The position numbers and the translations under genes were made by a program. Shown here in pieces: positions 1-25,000 of a stretch of 25,000 bases of DNA (the stretch's first letter is position 1; each line of letters begins with the position of its first letter). The stretch lies in NCBI GenBank assembly GCA_009176605.1, contig SEYY01019324.1, forward strand, positions 45,001 to 70,000. Direction: 5' to 3'. The notes beneath the pieces were generated by a model. That model did no database searches. It worked only from the letters and a program-made list of their open reading frames with translations, and was not told the origin of the DNA. Origin of the DNA: Armadillidium nasatum. Taxonomy: Eukaryota > Arthropoda > Malacostraca > Isopoda > Armadillidiidae.

Positions 1-217
1 AACTATCAATACTAATACATGCACAAAGACTAGGTCTATCCTATCCCTAGTTATCAGTTTACTCATGCAAAGATAAAAAATAACACCAAGGCCAGTTTTA
101 CATGCAATATTCAATGAACCATCACCCACTACAAAAAAATAAACTGCCAATTAGGCTTGGTCATAGGTTGATCTAAAAATTCATATATACCCACCAATTT
201 GGCTTAGTCAAGTTATA
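1..217 (-). other. LINE 3' UTR (partial, runs off window)
   Basis: This is non-coding sequence downstream of the LINE ORF2 stop on the minus strand. I see no poly(A) tail or short terminal tandem repeat before the window edge, so the true 3' end and the target-site duplication are not visible. Confidence 0.6.
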
Positions 218-3181
218 CTATATAATACCTAAACCATCCATATATCTATCTAGCCCCTTTTTAAATTTGACAAGAGAATCACAATCAACAATCTCTTGTG
301 GCAAGTCATTCCAAAAATTAACAACTCTATTACTGAAAGAGTATTTTCTTAGATCGAGATGGCATGGCTTCTTTTTAATTTTCTTATCATGTCCTCTAGT
401 TACTCTTCCATTGGTCCACTATAAAGTATTTTTCAATCTCTGTATTACTGTCAGATGCAAATATTTTGTAAACTTGTATCATATCCCCTCTGAGAAATCT
501 CCTTTCAACTGAGAACATTCCTAACTCCTTCAACCTCTCTTCATAGCTCTTATTTTCAAAGCCAGAAATCATCCTTGTTGCTCGACGTTGTACTCTCTCC
601 AGCATATCTATGTCTTTTCTTAAATGAGGAGCCCAAACCTGTGCACAATACTCTAATGCTGGCCTGACATAGCTATTATATAGCTTTGCTTATAACCTCT
701 TTGCTCTTGTAAACTACATTGCGATTAATTATACCTAACATCTTATTTGCTCTATTCCTTGCTTCCAAACATTGATCACCCACCTTCAGATTACTGCTAA
801 TAATCACACCTAAATCCTTTTTTCTTGGTCCACAGTCTCAAGCCACTCCCCATTCATTTCATAATTAAATCTTTCATTTGAGTAACCTACATGAAGAACT
901 TTACATTTTTTACTATTAAAGTTCATTTGCCACCTCTCTGCCCAACCAAGAAGTCTATCTAGATCACCTTGAAGCTTTATGCATCCATCATTATTCCTTA
1001 CTGAGGTAACCACTTTGGTATCATCTGCAAACTTAGAAACCTTACATTTAAGACCTTTGTCTAAATCATTTATATATAATAAGGAACAAAAGTGGTCCCA
1101 GCACAGAACCCTGTGAGACCCCACTCTTCACCGTTTCCCATAATGACTTTTTACCATTAAGTAATACACACTGCCTTCTGTTCTTTAACCACTCTTTAAT
1201 CCAATTGTGTACCATTCCATCTATACCACACTGTGACAACTTTTGCATCAGCCTAACATGGGGTACCTTATCAAAAGCTTTGCTAAAGTCTAAATATATG
1301 ACATCAACTGGATCACCCCTGTCTATACATTCAGTAATATATTCCATAAATTCTAGTAGATTTGTCTGACATGATCTACCCTTTCTAAAGCCATGCTGGG
1401 AGTTATATAGTATCTTGTTATCATCTAAATGCTTCTCTATATGACTTTTCAGTAACTTTTCCAAAATTTTCACGACAAGAGATGTTAAACTAACTGGCCT
1501 ATAGTTCCCTAAATCTTCCTTACTACCTTTTTTAAAAATGGGCACCACATATGCTGTTTTCCAGTCTTCAGGTACCTCTCCAAAAGCAATAGATCGCTTA
1601 AAAATCAAATACAGTGCCTTTGCAATACTGCTACTCCCCTCTTTTAGAATTCTACCATACACACCATCCGGACCCGCTGCCTTATTTGGGTCAATATGTT
1701 CTAGTAAAGTTTTAATTTCATTTAACTCAATTTCAAATGCTTCACACCTATTCATTACATGTATACTAGAACTATTAGTCTCTAAACTGCTATCCAACCT
1801 TTCCTCAGTAAACACTGATGCAAAATAAGCGTTGAAAATATTAACCAATTCCTTATCTGAACTTACTAAATTCCCATCAATTTTAATTGGGCCAATTTTC
1901 TTATCCTTGCTTTTAAATTTATAAAAACTAAAAAACTTTTTCAGGTCTTTATTACTGTTTCTTGCCAAATTAATTTCTGCCATTCTCTTTGCTCTTCTTA
2001 TTGACTGGTTAAGTTCATTCCTAATTCTCTTATAATGTTCCAAATCTTCCACCCTGCTCCTACCTTTGAATATTTTAAAACATCTACGCTTTTCACTGAT
2101 TTTCTCTTTTATCTCTCTACTCCACCAATTAGGTTTTCTATTTGCCACCCTAATGGATTTATCTTTAAAACACACAGACTGAATGGAAGACAATATTTCC
2201 TTGAAGTATTCCCACATGATGAAACAATTCTGACCATTAAACTCCTTATCCCAGTCAATTTCATTGAGCATTGCTCGGAATTTGCTAAAATCTCCGTTTC
2301 TGAAATCTAATATCTTTTCCCTATTGACTTGCAATTTGGGCCCAGACCTCATATTCCAGTTAAATCTAATAATATAGTGATCACTAGCTCCTAAAGTCTC
2401 CCCAACTTCGATATCATTCACCATATTCTCATCATTTGTTAATATTAAATCTAACAATGCCGCATGCCTTGTCGGTTCTTGAACCATCTGACTCAAAAAG
2501 TTGTATAGAATACAATTTACAAATACTGAACTTCTATTAACCATGCTACTCAAAGTATTCCACTCAATGTCTGGAAAATTAAAATCACCCATAATGACTA
2601 CCCCTTTTGCATTATTTTCACACGCTACTTGATTGACTCTGATCAGGAGCTCTATAAAATGCTCCTATCCTGTATGATTTATTATACATAAGAATATCTA
2701 CCCACAGAGATTCCACATCCTGATTTGTTTTAATGTCAGCAATTAACACCGATTCAATTTTGTTTTTAACATAGAGTGCTACACCTCCACCATTTCTTCC
2801 TCTACGTTGGTATAGGTAAAATGAGTATCCTTCTATTTCATATTCCTGTAGGGAATCTCCGTAAAGTGCCTCATTTACCCATGCTTCAGTAATGCAAATA
2901 ATGTCAAGATTCTCCTTTATGATGTAACTAGTCAACTCATCTTTTTTGTTTCTAAGGCTCTGAGCATTTGTGTAAAAACATTTCATACTAAACATGTCCT
3001 TATATGTATCCTTTCCATCTTGATTTCTAGTAATGTCTCCATTTTTATTAATCGGCCTATATTGTAAAGCACCTTTATTTTTATTCATACCACCATCAAT
3101 ATTACAATCCCCATCGCCACAACTAGCAGAGCGAATAATATGCCCTTCACCCCTTTCCTTACCTAGTTTCCCGGCAGACAT
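218..3181 (-). pseudogene. LINE ORF2: endonuclease-reverse transcriptase, broken by frameshifts
   Basis: About 980 codons in several frames. Endonuclease blocks from 3181 on: SLRNKKDEL, ITEAW, GGGVALYV, YRAP, then GDFNFPDIEW (about 2590), DLILTN and GASDHYII. Reverse-transcriptase blocks: GFRKGRSCQTNLLEF, YLDFSKAFDKVPH, SGVSQGSVLGPLLF and the catalytic KFADDTK. The C-terminal part includes [12 protein letters not shown] and RVVNFWNDLP, with a stop at 220-218. Frame breaks lie at about 2640-2620 (with a probable small deletion between YRAP and GDFNF), 1085, 825 (one extra A in an A-run), 683 (loss of two bases in an AT run) and 420. Catalytic residues remain recognisable, but no single frame spans the protein, so it cannot be functional as read. 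Confidence 0.85.
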
Positions 3182-3390
3182 CTCTCCAGCCTGTAACCTA
3201 GAAGCTGCACACCCGCTCGACTAAGGTGAACTCCATCTCTTGCAAACAGATTCTTGTCTGAAACTCTTCCCAGTGATCCAAAAATCCAATATTCTCTGAA
3301 AAACATAAATTCCTAACCCTTTCATTCATACCAAAAGCCCTACTTTCCCATTCTAGCCCTGCTCCCAACCTAGGTAATATACCTGACACC
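3163..3390 (-). pseudogene. LINE ORF1 C-terminus, SGNH/esterase-like domain (partial, frameshifted)
   Basis: The first part reads SGILPR, then a stretch with FLDHWEEF; after a one-base frame change near 3255 the reading continues as ARDGVHLSRAGVQLLG and ends at a TAG at 3165-3163. The DGVHLS block is the Asp-His part of the SGNH hydrolase active site, and SGILPR is a typical upstream block of the esterase module found in CR1 ORF1 proteins. Everything N-terminal to SGILPR is missing because the element is truncated at the AT array. ORF1's stop lies 19 nt inside ORF2, whose candidate ATG is at 3181, so the two frames overlap. Confidence 0.7.
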
Positions 3391-3397
3391 TGACACC

Positions 3398-3407
3398 ATA
3401 TATATAT

Positions 3408-3476
<69 letters not shown>
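3398..3476. repeat. (AT)n microsatellite, 79 bp
   Basis: Alternating AT with one phase slip near 3418-3420. It abuts the truncated 5' end of the CR1-type LINE, so it may mark the insertion junction. The slip suggests an older, interrupted array. Confidence 0.97.
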
Positions 3477-3478
<2 letters not shown>

Positions 3479-4289
3479 AAAAATAATGTAAAACATTCCA
3501 AAATATTGAATAAAATATATTATCGAAATATTAACATGTATCGATACTCTTTTTAGCATTCCTAGCCCCTAGGTCAATGAAGATTTCGTCACGGTGTGAA
3601 GTTGTGAGTTTAATCATAGTATTATAGAGATATTAGTTTAATTATTTGTAATAATATTTTATAATTGGTCAAGGAAAGCATTGCCAATTCAAATACTTGG
3701 CAGTTATAAGTAAGATCAAATTGAATGGAAGAATGTCTTATGTTCTTAGTCGATAGTTGGTGATGTTCTTTCGGAATCAATAATATTTTTTGTTTTTGTT
3801 TTTTTTTGTTTTTTTAAATAAATAAAGAAAAAGCTGATGAAAACATTCAGTAAAACTTTGGTTCAGCTGAGTGTTTTTTTTTTCCTCTTAATATATCGAA
3901 ACTACCAAGATGAAATGATCAGAACTTATTTTTTTTTCCAATAGAGGCACAGGAAACAAATTTGTACACTAAAGACCAAAAAATATTAAAAATATAACTA
4001 AAGATTAAAAACCATGATCATTTTAACAACACATTATACTATTTTAGGGATGTAATGTTCTTAAGAATTAACATATAATCATAACATGTTCTTTCTATCA
4101 CTAAAATAATAAAATAAACATTATCAATAAATAAATTTAGCTCAATCTTTCTATTTTTTTTTTCTCCAAAAATCCAGATAATATATTTCAAAATCAGCGC
4201 TGAAAGAAATAATTTGATATAACATAATATATAACAATGATGATCATCAAACAAAGTTCATAAAAAACACTCCTAAATACAATATTGTT
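3477..4289. other. AT-rich intergenic stretch without recognised gene
   Basis: AT-rich sequence with T-runs (for example near 3787-3810 and 3928-3938). A 71-codon minus-strand frame at 4254-4039 has no recognisable motif. It directly follows the endonuclease relic in the same orientation and could be more of that decayed LINE, but I cannot support this. Confidence 0.5.
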
Positions 4290-4990
4290 CCTAACTCCTT
4301 ACAATGTCTGACCAATTTGTAACATTGAATTACCATAACTGTTTCCTCAAAAGGAAGGAGTTTAATCTGTGAAAGTCTTGAAGAGATTGATGATGATGCT
4401 GAGATAAGGTTATTGGAAAGATCCAAAGGTGGAAAGAGTTCAACAAGATAAGAAATATTAGAAAGTAAGAAATGGTCCAGAATGAAGGGTTCATCTCCAA
4501 GGTAGTCAGGGATATGAGGAGGGAGCTACATCATCTGCTTGAGGTTATTTTGGAGAGTGAAATGGAAGTCAAGTTCACCAACAACATATTGAGAACTAAA
4601 AGAAAACTAATGGTGTTGGTGAACAATGAAATCACCTAAAAGGATAATTTCAGAGAAAGGAGAAGAGAGAATGCACTCTATATTGTATCTTAAATAGTCA
4701 AAGAATTTAGGATGGTCAATAGAGTTAGGAGATAAATAAACAAAACAAATGAATTTAGTTATAGATTAACAAGAGAGCCTAAACCACATGCAAGGTGGAA
4801 AATTTGAATGACTCTAAATTAGTTATGAGAACAAGCATCATCATTGCATACTTAAGCTCAACAACTGCCTTTGGTGGAAAATTGAGGCAACAGAGAAGGA
4901 TTTACTGTTGTAAAGCTCAAACACCTGAAGTGAGGTCTAGAAAAAGTGGTGGTGGTATTCAACAAGGTGTAAAGGATAAGAACTGTGAAA
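4290..4990 (-). mobile_element. Old relic of a non-LTR retrotransposon endonuclease domain
   Basis: Translating the minus strand gives a decayed but ordered set of endonuclease blocks: VYLSPNS (about 4745), FFDYLRYNIECIL, SPFSEIILLGDF (ending about 4628), IPDYLGDEPFILD (about 4515-4475) and then NLISASSSISS (about 4410-4380). This matches, in order, the YRSPNS / LGDFNVH / IPD.LGD.P.ILD / LGSSDHNLIS blocks of a Jockey-like LINE endonuclease common in arthropods. Several in-frame stops interrupt it, and the family differs from the CR1-type element at 1-3397. No reverse-transcriptase part is recognisable downstream. The plus-strand frame at 4795-5013 is a shadow of this relic. Confidence 0.65.
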
Positions 4991-5113
4991 TTAATGATAA
5001 AAGAAGACTGTGAAACAGTGCAAGCTTATAATGAAGTTATGTGGTGGAACTAACTGATGGGGGATGAGTGGCTGAGAAATATGAAATCATTTCATTCTTC
5101 AAAGAAGATCTCC

Positions 5114-17674
<12,561 letters not shown>

Positions 17675-17733
17675 ATTTATATAAAGTAATATAATTTTAA
17701 CGTTTCTTTAACCATAATAATAAAAAAAAATTG

Positions 17734-21551
<3,818 letters not shown>

Positions 21552-21723
21552 TGTTTAATAATACAAATGAACAAATTCTATAATTTGACTCTGCAGAGTT
21601 TTTCTTTAAAGTACATGGGTCTCAACCAGATATATATTTTTAGAACTGTATCATAGGTCAGATTACTTGGATATATTACCACATATCCCAAATTGAAAGA
21701 TCCTGTCCTATTGGAACCCTTAT
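21552..21723 (-). promoter_or_regulatory. METTL1 5' flank
   Basis: Presumed 5' UTR and proximal promoter. An inverted CCAAT (minus-strand CCAAT at 21714-21710) lies about 160 bp upstream of the ATG. No clear TATA box is seen at a fixed distance. Assignment rests on position. Confidence 0.35.
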
Positions 21724-21774
21724 AAGTTTAGGTTAGGTTAAGTTGAACTATTCAACTTAACCTAACCTAGACTT
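21724..21774. repeat. Inverted repeat with TTAGG-like arms upstream of METTL1
   Basis: Two 24-bp arms (21724-21747 and 21751-21774) are complementary with one mismatch and a 3-nt loop. The arms contain TTAGGTTAGGTTAAG, i.e. two units of the TTAGG arthropod telomere motif. It sits 173-223 bp upstream of the METTL1 start codon. Confidence 0.85.
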
Positions 21775-22992
21775 AAAGGGTAAAAGTATGCAAAATGGCA
21801 AACAAATAAGCCTAATCTAGCAAACGCTGTATCTATACTATTAATATTACATAACGATTAAAATATATAAATACTGAAAAAAAATTTAATTACTTTAATT
21901 TACGTAACTAACTTTTTGTAATATTTTGTTTATAGTTTTATATATTTAAAAAAAATTTTTTTTTTTTTTTTCCCCCCCTTTTAGCTCTGAATTAGCTGTA
22001 AAATTTCTTAAATTTCCTCTCCGAGGCGCATGCAGCAACATGATAGTGCAAATCAAATGATAATATAAAATTGAAGTTATACAATATATTGTTAAATGAT
22101 CATACTTATTACTTTTTATTGATTAAATTTTTTTTTTTTTTTTTTCGTTTTTTGAAAAATCAATTTCCGCAGCTCAATTTACTTTAAAAAAAAATCAAAT
22201 CACTTCATCTTTGCAGTTTTGATATATTAAAAATATTCCCTGGAATGATACTTTTACCATCATTTCTATCATAGGTGAATAAATCTAGAAAATTACTAGA
22301 GTATCATAAAAATTTAAATTAACTCGTTATTAACAAAAATAATATTAATAAAAATAACAATGCAGTCTGTTAAATTGAAATGAAAGAATAGTCAGTATTC
22401 AAAATTGAAGTGTAGGTATACTTTTCATAATTTTTTAAGGAACAAATTTGCTATTCCAGGCTACATTACGCTGTTTAATATTTACATTTAGTTTGCATAA
22501 ATTTATACTATCAATAAAAATAAACATTGCTCAATAGAACTATAAAAATACAAAGTTCATTGAAGAACTTTAAATTTTCAGCCACTAGCCCACCATTGAT
22601 AAAACATTACATTTTCTACTATTTGTCCCATAACTTTCACATTATGTGAGAATAAGCTAGCCTTGCCAAACTGAACAAGATACCTGTTAAAGTCTATGTT
22701 TGCACCGCACCACATTAAACAGAAGGTTTTGGAGAAGTATAATTGACAATGAGAAGCACTTTATGTTTCCGAGCTAACCGCTAATTACGAGAACATCCCT
22801 TTTTGTGAATCTAAAATTACCATTTACTCCTTAGCTTAAACTTCATGAAAATAGTTGAAAAAAGGAAAACAATGGGTGAATTTTGGTTTACATTAAAAAT
22901 ATAAGACAAAATAAAAATGTGAATAACAAAAAATATAACCATTACAACAACATTCAAAACTTGACAGTAGTTTACGGAAAGATGTGCTTCTC

Positions 22993-23019
22993 AAAAAAAA
23001 AAAAAAAAAAAAAAAAAAA
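22993..23019 (+). repeat. Poly(A) tract, 27 bp
   Basis: A pure A-run in the intergenic region; no retroposon 3' end is recognised in front of it. Confidence 0.95.
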
Positions 23020-23164
23020 TCGTTTATATTGAGTATATTAATTTGTTTTGACAAAGAAAGCCAGTTGATAATATTTTATTAAAATTTCCAAAATATTTAT
23101 ATTATAAAAATTTTGAATGCTTCCATCTATTTCTATTATTATTATTTCAATAAAAATTTTTATT

Positions 23165-23235
23165 TGTTTTGGTTCTCTATTTCGTTTTTCAAATTTAATA
23201 TTGAAGTTATCAACTTTGAATTTGACTATTATATT
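23165..23235. repeat. Diverged dispersed repeat, copy A
   Basis: Aligns by eye with 24130-24202, sharing a TTGTTTTG start, TTTCGT, AATATTRAAGTTATCAA and a following TTTGA. On the minus strand both copies read DNFNI in overlapping frames. Family unknown. Confidence 0.45.
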
Positions 23236-23678
23236 ATTTTGGCAACTTTTTTTAGTTCGGGGTTCCTCTAGAACTTTCTCTTTATCTAAATAGGCCACAA
23301 GTAACAGTCAATGTTTAACGTGTCCAACTTTTCCAGCAAATATCAATTAAATTCAAACTTCAGATTTGAAGTGTAGGTTAAGTGTCAAGTTAACTTATTA
23401 CCTTTATCTTAAAATTTCACAGTAAACTAACTCTTTCTTCAATTCAAATTACCTTGTAGAATTATTTCAAAAAAAAAAAAAAAAATGAAATAAGAAAAAT
23501 TCAAGTTTATTTAATTATCGAAATAATAAATTGTTACATTTTTATAATCTTATTTTTTTATATATAATTTTCTGCCCTAAATTAGTTACAAAAAATATGT
23601 AAATTAGTTCAAAATATTTTATTTTGAAACGTTACTTTTCTCTTATACTTAATTATTTATTTTCTACTCTAAAGTCAA

Positions 23679-23763
<85 letters not shown>
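23679..23763. repeat. (ATT)n microsatellite, about 85 bp
   Basis: About 28 uninterrupted trinucleotide units. Confidence 0.97.
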
Positions 23764-24129
23764 TAATGCATTTTTATTTTTATTAATTTTTTGATTAATA
23801 AAGAGATATGTCTTATAATAGGTCCAATGTAAGAATTTCGAAAAGTATCATGTCTTCAAAACATTTTAATTTAAAATCTATTCCTAACTTATTTCTTTTA
23901 GAAGTGGGTTTTCATATTATTTGCTGCAGTACCTCATGTTTGGTTGAGGCGCAAGTTATCGTATTGTATAGTTGAAGTGGCTTTAGCTAAATAAATAACT
24001 AGTTTTGTAATAAGAAACAATGTATATAGATGAATATTCAAATTTCCTCATTGGAGCTATTAAATGTGATGTTTTACAGAAGCACTCATGTTTCCATCAG
24101 TTTCTTTAAATATTAAATTAATTATTCGA

Positions 24130-24202
24130 TTGTTTTGCTAGTTTATTTCGTATTTAAAGTATAATATTAAAGTTATCAATTTGATGTTTAGCTATTGTGT
24201 TA
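24130..24202. repeat. Diverged dispersed repeat, copy B
   Basis: Partner of 23165-23235 in the same orientation about 965 bp away. It may be part of a larger decayed element, but its borders are not visible. Confidence 0.45.
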
Positions 24203-24923
24203 CAAGTGCATACGAAGAAGGAACGGGACTGAGGGCCTCCATCCCATTCGAAATTTTGAGTGCAGCAAATTTTTGGACACGACAAATTACATTTCAAGCG
24301 ATCATGAAGAAAGTATGAAATATGACATAATCTTTGAAAAATCAGCTTTCTCAATTCAAAATTAATTTAATGGGGCTGTTGTAGATATTAAAAAAAAAAG
24401 AAGTCGAATAGGCTTCTGTATATAACTGACTAGCCAAATCCAAATTCCTATGTCAAAATCTCTGCTTAATGTAACTTCACATTTTCTCTGCCATCTCTCC
24501 TTCTCAGCCTGTCCCGTTGTTCTATATTCACTCTCTTTCATATTCTTACTTTCATAATCATTCGTTTTTAGTCTTTTCACACTCACGAATCATAAAAAAT
24601 TCAGATACCAACCAATACTGTTCCCATTTGTATGCAATTATTTGCAAAAATAATAAAAAAAACTGAACTTTTCTCATTATCAGATAGAACCATTTAAGCT
24701 GATCAGCCAACTCTTTTGGTCCCTCTCATGGCACTATCTATGCACACAATAAGTGTACTTTGACTTAAACCAGTCAGTACATCAAGCAGCCTTCACATGT
24801 TCCTGATTTTTGCCTAACACTTTCTTTGCTGCTTTTACAGGATGTTCATGCGGTCATGACAAACTAACTCTTTTATCCAACTCAAATAAAATAATTTTAG
24901 CAAACATTTTTTCACATAAAATA

Positions 24924-24924
<1 letters not shown>

Positions 24925-25000
<76 letters not shown>
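24925..25000. repeat. (AAT)n microsatellite, at least 76 bp, runs off window
   Basis: Uninterrupted AAT units up to the right window edge; total length unknown. Confidence 0.97.

Larger units (their letters stand above)
1..3397 (-). mobile_element. CR1-type non-LTR retrotransposon (LINE), 5'-truncated, frameshifted
   Basis: Reading the minus strand 5' to 3', the element shows the tail of an SGNH/esterase-like ORF1, then ORF2 with an apurinic-type endonuclease and a reverse transcriptase, then about 217 bp of 3' UTR that runs off the left edge. The order esterase ORF1 followed by EN-RT ORF2 is known from CR1-group LINEs, which move by target-primed reverse transcription. The 5' end stops abruptly at an (AT)n array at 3398, as expected of a 5'-truncated insertion. 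At least six frame breaks and no recognisable promoter make it non-autonomous, but in-frame stops are otherwise rare, so decay looks recent. The 3' terminus and target-site duplication lie outside the window. Clade assignment within the Jockey/CR1/L2 group is by motif only. Confidence 0.85.
21775..25000. other. Intergenic or unannotated region, no supported gene
   Basis: AT-rich sequence with T-runs (about 21950-21970 and 22130-22145), an A-run at 22993-23019, and triplet repeats near 23.7 and 24.9 kb. Minus-strand frames at 23298-23038, 24354-24154 and 24586-24362 encode no domain I can name. A diverged repeat pair (about 23165-23235 and 24130-24202) is described separately. Introns of a neighbouring gene cannot be excluded. 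Confidence 0.6.

Noticed and set aside
4795..5013. 72-codon plus-strand frame
   Set aside because: Antisense to the decayed LINE endonuclease, with no motif of its own.
24154..24354. 66-codon minus-strand frame with several Cys and GGPQSRSFFVC
   Set aside because: Superficially like a GRF zinc finger, but the Cys spacing and following aromatic block are not met and no gene context supports it.
24362..24586. 74-codon minus-strand frame with charged N-terminal half
   Set aside because: Composition could fit an exon, but there is no homology I can name and no convincing splice sites or continuing frame.

Overview
This is AT-rich nuclear DNA from an animal. It holds two intact, intron-rich housekeeping genes, several non-LTR and DNA transposon remnants, and an unusual number of very long (AT)n microsatellites. 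Arthropod-style retroelement and transposase fragments, plus TTAGG-like motifs, suggest an arthropod; the species cannot be fixed from sequence alone. Nothing here is prokaryotic.

Layout. Positions 1-3397 (minus strand): a nearly complete but frameshifted CR1-type LINE, with the end of its esterase-like ORF1, the whole of ORF2 (endonuclease plus reverse transcriptase) and its 3' UTR, running off the left edge. 3398-3476: the first (AT)n array. About 4290-4990 (minus): an old relic of a second LINE endonuclease. 5117-5325: a 209-bp AT array just upstream of GUF1. 5516-17674 (plus): GUF1, the mitochondrial LepA/EF4-type GTPase, in 13 exons that I joined into an uninterrupted 669-codon frame. 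Its introns carry eight of the ten long AT arrays, a ~1.0-kb DNA transposon sitting inside one AT array, and a 212-bp palindromic MITE. 17734-21551 (minus): METTL1, the tRNA m7G46 methyltransferase, six exons and 244 codons, tail-to-tail with GUF1 only 59 bp away. A tRNA-derived SINE candidate lies in its first intron. 21552-25000: promoter-side and intergenic DNA with a TTAGG-containing inverted repeat, (ATT)n/(AAT)n arrays and no gene I can support.

Both genes act on translation (mitochondrial elongation fidelity; tRNA modification), but they are convergent and need not be co-regulated. Points that most deserve attention are a non-canonical GC-AG intron in GUF1, AT arrays that touch or nearly touch two GUF1 donor sites, self-complementary arrays flanking single exons, the transposon nested in a TA microsatellite, and the perfect-armed MITE.
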